Shown: positions 6,574 through 13,401 of the stretch, piece by piece
Numbering within the stretch: position 1 is the first letter of the stretch
How the letters are laid out: each line of letters starts with the position of its first letter
Assembly: GCA_002995645.1 (NCBI GenBank)
Contig: PUHO01000015.1
Coordinates: 1-15,069, forward strand
DNA: 15,069 nucleotides
From: SAR324 cluster bacterium
GTDB taxonomy: Bacteria > SAR324 > XYD2-FULL-50-16 > HCM1
Direction: 5' to 3'
Made by a program: the position numbers and the translations under genes
The notes under the pieces: model-generated
What the model saw: only the letters and a program-made list of their open reading frames with translations
The model's database searches: none
Told to the model about the DNA's origin: nothing

Positions 6574-8127
6574 TTAGTTTGTTTGTTGTATATGTTCAAT
6601 GACTACTTTTCTATCTGAAAAAGGATATTTTGTATCGCCAATAACTTGATACGTTTCGTGTCCTTTGCCGGCAATTAAAAGCGTATCGCCTTCTTGTAAG
6701 CAGTCTATAGCTTGTTGAATAGCTTCTTTCCTATCGCAAATAACTTGCGTATGCTTTTTTCTGTCTTCTGGAATTGCGTCATAGATTTGCATGCAAATTG
6801 CCATGGGATCTTCTTTTCTTGGATTATCTGAGGTAATCCAAATATAATCGGCAAATTGCGCGGCTTCGTCTGCCATTAAAGGACGTTTTGTTTTATCACG
6901 ATTGCCACCGCAGCCAAAAACAAGGTGTAGTTTATTTTGCGTTTGTTGTTTAACTGCTTGTAAAATAGAAGATAAAGCGTCCGGCGTATGCGCATAGTCT
7001 ATGTATATATTATAGGGTTTATTGTCTATTTCTACATGTTCAAAACGACCGGAGATTTGCCCCATAGAGCGAAAAGCGCGTTGTATGGTAGATAAAGGAA
7101 TATTATCTAAATAGGCGCATGCTGCTGCGGCAAGGGCATTATATAAGTTAAATAATCCTGTAATAGGCAAATAGATTAAAAGACTAAAATTTTGCTTAAT
7201 ATAAAGATTAAACTTTAAACTTGAAGGCGAAAGCTCTACAAGTTCAGCATAAAAGTCAGCGCTTTTTTTAGCAGTGCTATAAGTATAAGGAGTGAGTCGT
7301 TTTGCTTTAATAGCCTCTTTGTCTAGGCTTGCAATGAAAGTTTGAGCATAAGTATCATCTAGATTAATTAAGGCAAAGGCAGGTTTGTTCTTTCCCAAAG
7401 TAGAGAAAAACTTAGCTTTACTTTGCGCATAATGATCCATTGTTTTATGAAAATCAAGATGATCTTGCGTTAAGTTTGTGAAAATACCGCCGTGAAATGA
7501 AATAGCATGAACGCGATCAAATACCATGCTATGGCTGGTTACTTCCATAAATAACGTATCTACCTTATCTTGTTTCATTTTATCAGCAATAGAAAAAAGT
7601 TCTGTTGCCATAGGGGTAGAAAGGGAATCCGGTAATTCTGTTTTTGACGGGTAAAAAATACTGATTGTTCCAATCACACCGGTACGTTGTTGGTGAGCGC
7701 GGTAAAGTGTGTCTAGAAACTGTGTTGTTGTTGTTTTTCCGTTTGTTCCTGTGACACCTATCGTATGAAATGAATCAAATGGATCATTATATATTTTCGA
7801 TAAGAATAAAGATAATACTTGGTTAAGGTTGCCATTATAGCGGATAATGGTAGCGTCAGGTAAATCTAGCTTAGCTTCGTACGTAGTAAGAAATAGACGC
7901 GTTCCTTGTTGATAGGCGTCTTGCACATGAAAAAGACTATTTTTTTGAATATGCTGCGCTTGGAATTCTTCGTTTTCTATACAAATATACAAAGATTGCG
8001 CCGTTGCTTTTTGCCAGTCCCAGACTATGGATTCTATGGTTTGAGATTGCCAATTATCTTTAACAGAAGATACGGTAAAACTAGAAGGTGGTAAAAGAGT
8101 AAGGAGCTCTTTAATTGTATATTTCAT
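6574..8127 (-). CDS. murE: UDP-MurNAc-tripeptide synthetase MurE (meso-DAP type)
   Basis: MurE adds the third amino acid to UDP-MurNAc-L-Ala-D-Glu in the cytoplasm. I prefer the ATG at 8127 (517 residues, starting MKYTIKELL) over an in-frame TTG at 8148 because MurE proteins usually begin this way; neither has a good ribosome binding site. The ATP-binding motif TGTNGKTT is at about residues 126-133, followed by MEVTSHSM, a NLTQDHLDFH segment and a YAQSKAKFFS stretch carrying the likely carbamylated lysine. The C-terminal domain has FGCGGNRDKTKRPLM and SDNPRKEDP; DNPR is the meso-diaminopimelate recognition motif. The N-terminal uridine-binding DSR motif is not recognisable (VWDWQKAT instead). 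Confidence 0.95.
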   Translation of the reverse strand: MKYTIKELLTLLPPSSFTVSSVKDNWQSQTIESIVWDWQKATAQSLYICIENEEFQAQHIQKNSLFHVQDAYQQGTRLFLTTYEAKLDLPDATIIRYNGNLNQVLSLFLSKIYNDPFDSFHTIGVTGTNGKTTTTQFLDTLYRAHQQRTGVIGTISIFYPSKTELPDSLSTPMATELFSIADKMKQDKVDTLFMEVTSHSMVFDRVHAISFHGGIFTNLTQDHLDFHKTMDHYAQSKAKFFSTLGKNKPAFALINLDDTYAQTFIASLDKEAIKAKRLTPYTYSTAKKSADFYAELVELSPSSLKFNLYIKQNFSLLIYLPITGLFNLYNALAAAACAYLDNIPLSTIQRAFRSMGQISGRFEHVEIDNKPYNIYIDYAHTPDALSSILQAVKQQTQNKLHLVFGCGGNRDKTKRPLMADEAAQFADYIWITSDNPRKEDPMAICMQIYDAIPEDRKKHTQVICDRKEAIQQAIDCLQEGDTLLIAGKGHETYQVIGDTKYPFSDRKVVIEHIQQTN

Positions 8128-8153
8128 ATAATATAGCCAATTTGCCAAATAGG

Positions 8154-9149
8154 TTATCTTCTACGTCCAAAACCGCCAAATCCACGTCTGCCAAAACCGC
8201 CAAAGCTACGACGAGAGAAGCCTCTTGTAAAACGATGCGTGCTATTTGAAAAACGCCGTGATCGTTGTGTATTAGTAAAGAAACTTCTAGAATGAGAACT
8301 AAAAGGACGTAAACGATGAGAAGAGGTAGCGTGACCAAAGCCGCCGCCTTTTCTATTATGATTAACAGTTTTATAAAAGCTTTTTTGCGATTGCGTTGGT
8401 TTTCTTAAATTCTTTGCAATACCACGTGACGCCGACATATTCTTATTAGGGTTAGTAATATGCCTTGTTGATTTAGCTTGGTATCTATTAGATCCTTTTG
8501 TTACGTGATGATGTACTACTGTTCTTCTTCTATATGCGCCGTATGGTGAAAACGCAAAAGGAGAATAAAACGGAGGATAGTATCCAAAGTAAAAAGGCGA
8601 ATACCACAAAGGACGCATCATAAAGTAACTAGGATAGAAAACAGTATTAGCTTGTGCTGTGTTTGCTTCTTGATTTTCTTGTACTTCGCGCGTTGTTTTT
8701 GTTGTTGTGTTATATACGGCGTTATCACCGTATATCTCTTGATTTCCTGTTACTTGGATTTCTGCTTGATCTTCGTTTTTCTCAATAACAACACTTGCTA
8801 TTTCTTGTTTTTCATTTTTTGCCGGCTCGGCGTAAATGGAAAAACCAAGCTTGTTTTGTGTGTCGCCAAATTCACGTACGAAAAGATAATCTACTTTTTG
8901 ATCATTATTTAAATCAAGATTATTAATTGAATCTTTGCGATTTAATTTGTTTTCTAATTCTTGTCCGGAACGTACTTTAGTAATGAGTTCAGCAAGTGCA
9001 GGTAAAGAAAGCCCGTTAGATGCTATATTATCCGGCGTATTAGCCGCAGATTGCGTTATTTGTGCTTGCTGTTTATTAAAATGAGTAAAAACAGTATAAG
9101 CAAGGTTAAGTGCTAAAATAAAAATAACAGCTGTTTTAAGAATCTTCAT
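8154..9149 (-). CDS. Exported protein with Arg/Gly/Phe-rich tail, function unknown
   Basis: I do not recognise a named family. The 331-residue product starts with a hydrophobic segment (residues 5-22) that is a signal peptide or membrane anchor. Around residues 75-90 is LDLNNDQKVDYLFVRE, fitting the D-x-N-x-D-x-x-x-D calcium-loop pattern seen in EF-hand-like exported proteins. Residues 185-210 are dense in Tyr, Phe and Pro (PFYFGYYPPFYSPFAFSPYG). From about 210 to the end the chain is very basic, rich in Arg, Ser, His and Phe, ending with two FGGFGRR repeats. It overlaps the upstream gene by 14 bases and lies only a few bases before murE, so it is embedded in an envelope operon; a periplasmic or surface role is inference. 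Confidence 0.8.
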   Translation of the reverse strand: MKILKTAVIFILALNLAYTVFTHFNKQQAQITQSAANTPDNIASNGLSLPALAELITKVRSGQELENKLNRKDSINNLDLNNDQKVDYLFVREFGDTQNKLGFSIYAEPAKNEKQEIASVVIEKNEDQAEIQVTGNQEIYGDNAVYNTTTKTTREVQENQEANTAQANTVFYPSYFMMRPLWYSPFYFGYYPPFYSPFAFSPYGAYRRRTVVHHHVTKGSNRYQAKSTRHITNPNKNMSASRGIAKNLRKPTQSQKSFYKTVNHNRKGGGFGHATSSHRLRPFSSHSRSFFTNTQRSRRFSNSTHRFTRGFSRRSFGGFGRRGFGGFGRRR

Positions 9150-10425
9150 TACTATCTTCGTTTGGAATATAGGTGATACGAACAGAAAGAATCCGGTGTT
9201 TCTTTAATGCTAACACAGCTAAATGATAATTTTCAACCTCAAGTATATCGTTAACTTTAGGCAACCTTTCCAGTTTTGCCATAATTAAGCCTTGCAAGGT
9301 TTCATATGCTCCGTTTTCGTCTAAAGGGTGGTTTAATTCTCTGTTCAAAGTGGCAAGGTCGGCGTTCCCGTTAGCAATCCACGTATGAGGTTTAATAAGC
9401 TTTAAAGGTTTATCAATCAAATCTTTTTCATCATAAATTTCGCCAACAAGTTCTTCCATTAAGTCTTCTAACGTCACTACGCCCGCCATTCCGCCAAATT
9501 CATCGACTACAATAGCCATGTGGCTATGTTGGCTTTGCATGGTTTCCAGTACGTTAGTCAGTTTTGTTGTTTCATATATAAACAAAGGTTTAACAGCAAG
9601 ATCGGTTAAAGTTTTGTCTTTATTCCCTTTAAGCAATTCTTGCAAGACCTGTTTATATTGGATAATTCCCGTTATTTGATCAATATTATCTTCATAAATT
9701 GGAATCCTAGAAAATTCTTTTTTTTGTAATTTATCAGCAGCTTGATCTAGTGGTAAATCGCCGGGCAGGGCAAAAACGGTCGTTCTTGGCGTAATAATAG
9801 GATATACCGCTCTTTCATCAAAAGAAAAAACGTTTTGAATCATGTTTTTTTCTGTTGCTTTAATAATGCCTAGCTCTTCTCCTTTACTTAAAGCATGTAA
9901 AAAAGTTGTTTCAGAAAAAGAACTAGTTTGTTTTGTCGGCATAAGCTTAAGCAGTAATTTAGACGCATATTCCATAAGAAAAACAACAGGCGTAAAGAAC
10001 TTGCTAAGCCATTCAACAACAGGTCCAAGAAAGCTACAGATAAAAACGTTATGATGAATTGCTAAGGTTTTCGGTAAGATTTCACCAAAAATTAGGATTA
10101 ACGTAGTTAAAGCTAAGGTGGCAATGGTAATGCTTAGTTTTTCAGAAATGCCAAGTTTAGTATGGTATTGTATGGCAAGGGACGTAGAAATAGCGCTGGC
10201 AATAATATTAATTAAATTATTACCAATAAGCAAAGTACTTAGTAATTTGTTTTTTGTGCTTAAAAGACGTAAGACCGCTTTACTAGAATGACTGGACTGA
10301 TTTTCAAAAGCAATAATATCTAATTCGCTTAAGGAAATAAAAGCGGCTTCGGTGCCTGAGAAAAAAGCGGATAGAATTAAAAGTACAAATACAATTAAGA
10401 GACCTGCTAAGAGGGGAATTTCCAC
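9136..10425 (-). CDS. CNNM/CorC-type membrane protein (DUF21-CBS-CorC_HlyC)
   Basis: A 429-residue protein with the full domain order of the family often annotated hemolysin, TlyC or CorC. It has a DUF21 membrane domain (about 1-190, including LSAFFSGTEAAFISLS and FGEILPKTLAIHHN), a pair of CBS domains (about 205-325, including VDEFGGMAGVVTLEDLMEELVGEI), and a C-terminal CorC_HlyC domain (about 345-420). Related proteins act in Mg2+ or other divalent-cation efflux; haemolytic activity is rarely demonstrated. The start is GTG, 45 bases after the zinc-ribbon gene, with only a weak CAGG upstream. Its 3' end overlaps the exported unknown by 14 bases. Confidence 0.93.
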   Translation of the reverse strand: MEIPLLAGLLIVFVLLILSAFFSGTEAAFISLSELDIIAFENQSSHSSKAVLRLLSTKNKLLSTLLIGNNLINIIASAISTSLAIQYHTKLGISEKLSITIATLALTTLILIFGEILPKTLAIHHNVFICSFLGPVVEWLSKFFTPVVFLMEYASKLLLKLMPTKQTSSFSETTFLHALSKGEELGIIKATEKNMIQNVFSFDERAVYPIITPRTTVFALPGDLPLDQAADKLQKKEFSRIPIYEDNIDQITGIIQYKQVLQELLKGNKDKTLTDLAVKPLFIYETTKLTNVLETMQSQHSHMAIVVDEFGGMAGVVTLEDLMEELVGEIYDEKDLIDKPLKLIKPHTWIANGNADLATLNRELNHPLDENGAYETLQGLIMAKLERLPKVNDILEVENYHLAVLALKKHRILSVRITYIPNEDSNEDS

Positions 10426-10470
10426 GTTAATAGCCTGAAAAAGTTAGAAAAAATAAAATAAAGTAAAAAC

Positions 10471-11187
10471 TTATGTTGTTGGCGGTTCTTTGTAAAAAAG
10501 AAAACGTTTACAATTATTACAAGATATAGTTTGTTTTTTTATAAGCTCATTAAATTGATTAGCCGGGAGTTGATTCCCGCAAGCTTTGCAAAAAGCGTCT
10601 TCAATTTCAATGGCAACCGGAATAACTTTGTGCGCCATTAATCTATTATAGATTGATTTAATTTCTGCCGGTAATTTTTCTTGTAAAGTTTTTGTTTCTT
10701 CCTTTAATACGAGAATAGTTGCATTCATTTCTTTTGTTTGCTCTGCTATCTCGCTAATTTTTTTTTCTACGTCTGCCGCTTTAAAGTCGTATAAAGCTTG
10801 TTTGTCTTCTACTTCGGCTAGTAGTGTTTCTTTTTCCTCTTCATAAGTAAGCAACAAATTTTCTTGCTTTAAAATTACATTATGAATAATTTGTAATTCT
10901 TTTTTGAACGCTTTATATTCTTTTTCATTGTTAACGTTCATTAAACGATCGTCCGTTTTTTTCTTTTTTTCTGTTTCTTTAGTAAGAATTTTATCAGCAA
11001 TACTAATATCTTTTTCAAGGTTAGCTTGCTTTTCTTTTAACTCGGCAAGTTTTTGTTGTTCAATAGCAAGGTCGGCGCTAAGCTTGGCTTGTATTGGTTC
11101 TAGTTGAGATAACTTCCTTTCTAAAAGCAGAATTTGATTGTCTTTTTCCGAGAGAAGTATTAGGTCTTTAGCTGTATTTTCATCCAT
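10471..11187 (-). CDS. Coiled-coil C4 zinc-ribbon protein (FlgZ/CT398-like)
   Basis: A 238-residue protein: residues about 8-180 form long charged helices with heptad periodicity (Glu/Lys/Leu-rich, antiparallel coiled-coil hairpin). The C-terminus carries CKACGNQLPANQF and SCNNCKRFLFY, two CxxC knuckles of a zinc ribbon. This is the architecture of the PF02591 family. Known members include Helicobacter HP0958 (FlgZ), which supports RpoN and flagellin expression, and chlamydial CT398. It is the first gene of the minus-strand block, following the tRNA by about 180 bases. The ATG has no Shine-Dalgarno. Role here is unproven; the flagellin at the window's left edge makes a flagellar regulatory link worth considering. 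Confidence 0.88.
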   Translation of the reverse strand: MDENTAKDLILLSEKDNQILLLERKLSQLEPIQAKLSADLAIEQQKLAELKEKQANLEKDISIADKILTKETEKKKKTDDRLMNVNNEKEYKAFKKELQIIHNVILKQENLLLTYEEEKETLLAEVEDKQALYDFKAADVEKKISEIAEQTKEMNATILVLKEETKTLQEKLPAEIKSIYNRLMAHKVIPVAIEIEDAFCKACGNQLPANQFNELIKKQTISCNNCKRFLFYKEPPTT

Positions 11188-11279
11188 AATATAATAGTAA
11201 AAAAATGACGAATGAAGTTGAGTTTATAGTATACGCTTCTGTTGCGAATATATTTATAAAGACTTATTACAGAATGCAA

Positions 11280-11297
11280 AATAGTTAATAAACTATT
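11280..11297 (-). terminator. Small hairpin downstream of the tRNA
   Basis: AATAGTT and AACTATT form a perfect seven-pair stem with a four-base loop, followed on the minus strand by TT, giving a run of four T. It lies about 70 bases after the tRNA 3' end and about 90 bases before the zinc-ribbon gene. It could be a weak terminator of the tRNA transcript or a chance AT-rich palindrome. I see no convincing promoter for the following gene in the remaining interval. Confidence 0.3.
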
Positions 11298-11368
11298 AAG
11301 ACAACAAATATAGAAATATATGTAACGACAAGTATGTATTGGAAAAACAACTTGGTATTTTAACAACA

Positions 11369-11445
11369 TGGTGGGCCCACTTAGACTCGAACTAAGGACC
11401 GCCCGGTTATGAGCCGGGTGCTCTAACCAACTGAGCTATAGGCCC
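11369..11445 (-). tRNA. tRNA with CAU anticodon, probably tRNA-Ile2
   Basis: The reverse strand from 11445 to 11369 folds as a full 77-base cloverleaf with encoded CCA. The acceptor stem is GGGCCTA pairing with TGGGCCC (one G-U), discriminator A. The D arm is TAGCTCAGTTGGTTAGAGCA. The anticodon stem is CCCGG/CCGGG with loop CTCATAA (anticodon at 11411-11409), and the T loop is TTCGAGT. The start pair is G-C, which rules out initiator tRNA. C4-G69 and C5-G68 in the acceptor stem match the tRNA-Ile2 features recognised by the lysidine synthetase TilS in E. coli, so I favour Ile2 (AUA-reading); elongator tRNA-Met is the alternative. Confidence 0.93.
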
Positions 11446-11461
11446 GCCATGGTTATTAAAT

Positions 11462-11489
11462 GTTATCGTATCTTTTTTATTAAAGTCAA
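11462..11489 (-). promoter_or_regulatory. Promoter candidate for the tRNA
   Basis: On the reverse strand TTGACT (11489-11484) is followed after 16 bases by GATAAC (11467-11462), about 17 bases before the mature tRNA 5' end. The -35 matches the consensus at five of six positions and the -10 at four of six. Position relative to the tRNA is right. Confidence 0.5.
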
Positions 11490-11525
11490 TACTTTTTATT
11501 TAGTTTTGTGTAAATTTATCTTAGC

Positions 11526-11555
11526 TTGACTTTTATGTTGCTTTTTTTCTATTAT
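11526..11555 (+). promoter_or_regulatory. Promoter candidate for eno
   Basis: TTGACT (11526-11531) and TATTAT (11550-11555) are separated by 18 bases, close to the sigma-70 consensus. Transcription would begin near 11562 and leave a leader of about 80 bases before the eno start. It diverges from the tRNA promoter in the same 200-base gap. Confidence 0.6.
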
Positions 11556-11627
11556 ATAGTAAGGTTTGCTAAACATTGAAATATTTCATATTTTAAAGCA
11601 TATTTACTTAATTGATTTTATAAATAA

Positions 11628-11633
11628 AAGGAG
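11628..11633 (+). promoter_or_regulatory. Ribosome binding site of eno
   Basis: AAGGAG nine bases before the ATG at 11643. It is one of the few clear Shine-Dalgarno sequences in the window and fixes the enolase start despite the slightly longer N-terminus. Confidence 0.8.
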
Positions 11634-11642
11634 TAACTTTTT

Positions 11643-12941
11643 ATGTACATTACAGAAGATTTATTAATACAACAAATTGTTGGGAGAGAAGTACTTGATT
11701 CACGCGGTAATCCAACTATAGAAGTGGAAGTAGCTTTAGAAAGCGGCGTTGTTGCTAGAGCTATTGTTCCTTCCGGAGCTTCTACGGGAACACATGAAGC
11801 CATAGAATTAAGAGATAATGATAAAAAACGTTTTCTTGGTAAAGGCGTTACTAAAGCGGTTAACAATGTAAATACAATTATTAACCCGAAATTACAAGGC
11901 GAATGCGTTACAGATCAAATAGCTATTGACACTCTTTTATGCGAATTAGACGGAACTCCAAACAAAGGGAAATTAGGCGCTAATGCTATTTTAGGCGTTT
12001 CTCTTGCTTGCGCTAAAGCGGCGGCAACTGTGCACGGACTTCCTTTAAGTCGTTACCTTGGCGGTGTGAATGCTTGTGAAATGCCGGTTCCTATGATGAA
12101 CATTATTAACGGTGGAGAACATGCTAATAATATTATAGATTTACAAGAATTTATGATTATGCCTGTTGGCGCACCTTCTTTTAAAGAAGCTCTTCGTTGG
12201 AGTACAGAAGTATTTCATTGCTTAAAAAGCGTTTTAGATGCCAAAGGTTGCCCAACTACAGTTGGTGATGAAGGTGGTTTTGCCCCTGATTTAGGTTCTA
12301 ATGAAGAAGCTCTGCAAGTTATTGTAGAAGCTATTGAAAAAGCAGGATATAAACCGGGCGAAGATATTTGCATTGCCATGGACGCCGCAGCAAGCGAATT
12401 TTACAAAGACGGTAAATACATTCTAAAAGCAGAAGCTAAGCAAGAAAAAACAACTGATGAAATGATTGCTTTCTATTCTGATTTACTTGAAAAATATCCT
12501 ATTGTTTCTATTGAAGATCCTTTATCTGAAGATGATTGGGCTGGTTGGAAAACAATAACTGAAAAACTAGGTGATAAAGTTCAAATTGTTGGTGACGATT
12601 TATTTGTAACTAACAGAGAACGCTTACTTAAAGGGATTGAAAGTAATACGGCTAATTCTATTTTAATTAAATTAAATCAAATTGGTTCGTTAACAGAAAC
12701 TATTAAAACAGTAGAAATGGCAACACGTGCCGGTTACACTTCTGTAATTTCACATCGTTCCGGTGAGTCGGAAGATACGACTATTGCTGATTTAGCTGTT
12801 GCATTAAATGCCGGACAAATTAAAACGGGATCACTTTCTAGGTCTGATCGTATTGCTAAATACAATCAACTTCTTCGTATTGAAGAAGAATTAGGCGACA
12901 GTGCCGTTTATAGAGGTAAAGACGTTTTTAAAAGACAGTAA
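11643..12941 (+). CDS. eno: Enolase (phosphopyruvate hydratase)
   Basis: Eno interconverts 2-phosphoglycerate and phosphoenolpyruvate in glycolysis. The 432-residue product is of normal length with all diagnostic segments: GREVLDSRGNPT near residue 15, the mobile loop PSGASTG (43-49), and GDEGGFAPDL carrying the catalytic glutamate. Metal ligands lie in SIEDPLSEDDW and QIVGDDLFVTN, the catalytic lysine region is LIKLNQIG, and ISHRSGESED and GSLSRSDRIAKYNQLL complete the set. The N-terminus (MYITEDLLIQQ) is a few residues longer than in many enolases, but the start is fixed by AAGGAG upstream. It has its own promoter candidate, and is followed by two hairpins and ftsB, an order seen in several Gram-negative bacteria. 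Confidence 0.98.
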   Translation: MYITEDLLIQQIVGREVLDSRGNPTIEVEVALESGVVARAIVPSGASTGTHEAIELRDNDKKRFLGKGVTKAVNNVNTIINPKLQGECVTDQIAIDTLLCELDGTPNKGKLGANAILGVSLACAKAAATVHGLPLSRYLGGVNACEMPVPMMNIINGGEHANNIIDLQEFMIMPVGAPSFKEALRWSTEVFHCLKSVLDAKGCPTTVGDEGGFAPDLGSNEEALQVIVEAIEKAGYKPGEDICIAMDAAASEFYKDGKYILKAEAKQEKTTDEMIAFYSDLLEKYPIVSIEDPLSEDDWAGWKTITEKLGDKVQIVGDDLFVTNRERLLKGIESNTANSILIKLNQIGSLTETIKTVEMATRAGYTSVISHRSGESEDTTIADLAVALNAGQIKTGSLSRSDRIAKYNQLLRIEEELGDSAVYRGKDVFKRQ

Positions 12942-12955
12942 AGATCTATTTACGG

Positions 12956-12983
12956 TAAAATTATAGTAGTATAATTTTATTTT
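12956..12983 (+). terminator. AT-rich hairpin after eno, possible terminator
   Basis: TAAAATTATA (12956-12965) and TATAATTTTA (12970-12979) are perfect inverted arms of ten bases with a GTAG loop, followed by four more T residues. It lies 14 bases after the eno stop. The stem is entirely A-T, so termination may be weak, but the placement is typical. Confidence 0.5.
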
Positions 12984-12989
12984 GTTGTG

Positions 12990-13025
12990 CCAAGTAGTTT
13001 ATCGTATATGATATAAACTGCTTGG
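12990..13025 (+). other. Thirteen-pair hairpin between eno and ftsB
   Basis: CCAAGTAGTTTAT (12990-13002) pairs with ATAAACTGCTTGG (13013-13025) around a ten-base loop; the single non-Watson-Crick position is a G-U wobble when read as RNA. It ends 30 bases before the ftsB ATG and is not followed by a T run, so it is not a standard terminator. It could be a protein-binding palindrome, an mRNA stability element or an RNA structure controlling ftsB. Function is unknown. Confidence 0.6.
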
Positions 13026-13055
13026 TATGTAAATATATTATATATTGTATTATTT

Positions 13056-13358
13056 ATGTCTAAACTTAAATTTGAAAAAAATATTGTTATTTTTATTGTT
13101 ATATTAATTAGCTTTGTTGTTGTTCTCGTTGCTGTTTTTGGAGAAAAAGGGTTGTTTGATTTGTATAAATTACACAACGAAGAAGTTGTTTTGCAAGAAA
13201 ATCTAGGGCAATTAAAAAAACAAAAGCAAGAATGGATAGAAAAAATTACTATTTTAAAAACAAATAAAAACAGTATAAAAAATCTAGCGCGTGAAAAACT
13301 AGGCTTAATTAATAGAAATGAAACAGTATTACTTTTGCCGAAAAAATTAAAAGAATAA
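13056..13358 (+). CDS. ftsB: Divisome protein FtsB (FtsB/DivIC family)
   Basis: A 100-residue bitopic inner-membrane protein. It has a short cytoplasmic N-terminus, one transmembrane helix (about 9-29), the segment GEKGLFDLYKLHNE that follows the helix in this family, and a coiled coil (about 38-75). The C-terminal motif LAREKLGLINRNET is the signature of FtsB, which joins FtsL and FtsQ to activate septal peptidoglycan synthesis. Position after eno matches the common eno-ftsB order. No Shine-Dalgarno precedes the ATG; the upstream 30 bases are almost pure A/T. DivIC is the Gram-positive name for the same family. Confidence 0.9.
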   Translation: MSKLKFEKNIVIFIVILISFVVVLVAVFGEKGLFDLYKLHNEEVVLQENLGQLKKQKQEWIEKITILKTNKNSIKNLAREKLGLINRNETVLLLPKKLKE

Positions 13359-13401
13359 ATCATAGCTAGCTATTTAATAACCACTAGATTACATTTTTTC
13401 A

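Noticed and set aside
6567..6599. TTG at 6599 as the alr start
   Set aside because: The ATG at 6566 gives the family-typical N-terminus and avoids a 26-base overlap with murE; there is no ribosome binding site for either, so this is not fully excluded.
8111..8338. A minus-strand frame of 75 codons over the Arg-rich tail
   Set aside because: It is an alternative frame of the low-complexity 3' end of the exported unknown, with no independent support.
9136..10425. A haemolysin or toxin
   Set aside because: The DUF21-CBS-CorC_HlyC architecture is a widespread ion-transport-related membrane protein; the haemolysin label is historical.
11160..11369. A minus-strand frame of 69 codons between the tRNA and the zinc-ribbon gene
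   Set aside because: Its ATG overlaps the encoded CCA end of the tRNA, it has no ribosome binding site, it is rich in residues of AT-rich noise, and it overlaps the zinc-ribbon gene in another frame.
12977..13363. A minus-strand frame of 128 codons across ftsB
   Set aside because: It is antisense to ftsB and resembles an AT-driven shadow; the plus-strand FtsB motifs are clear.
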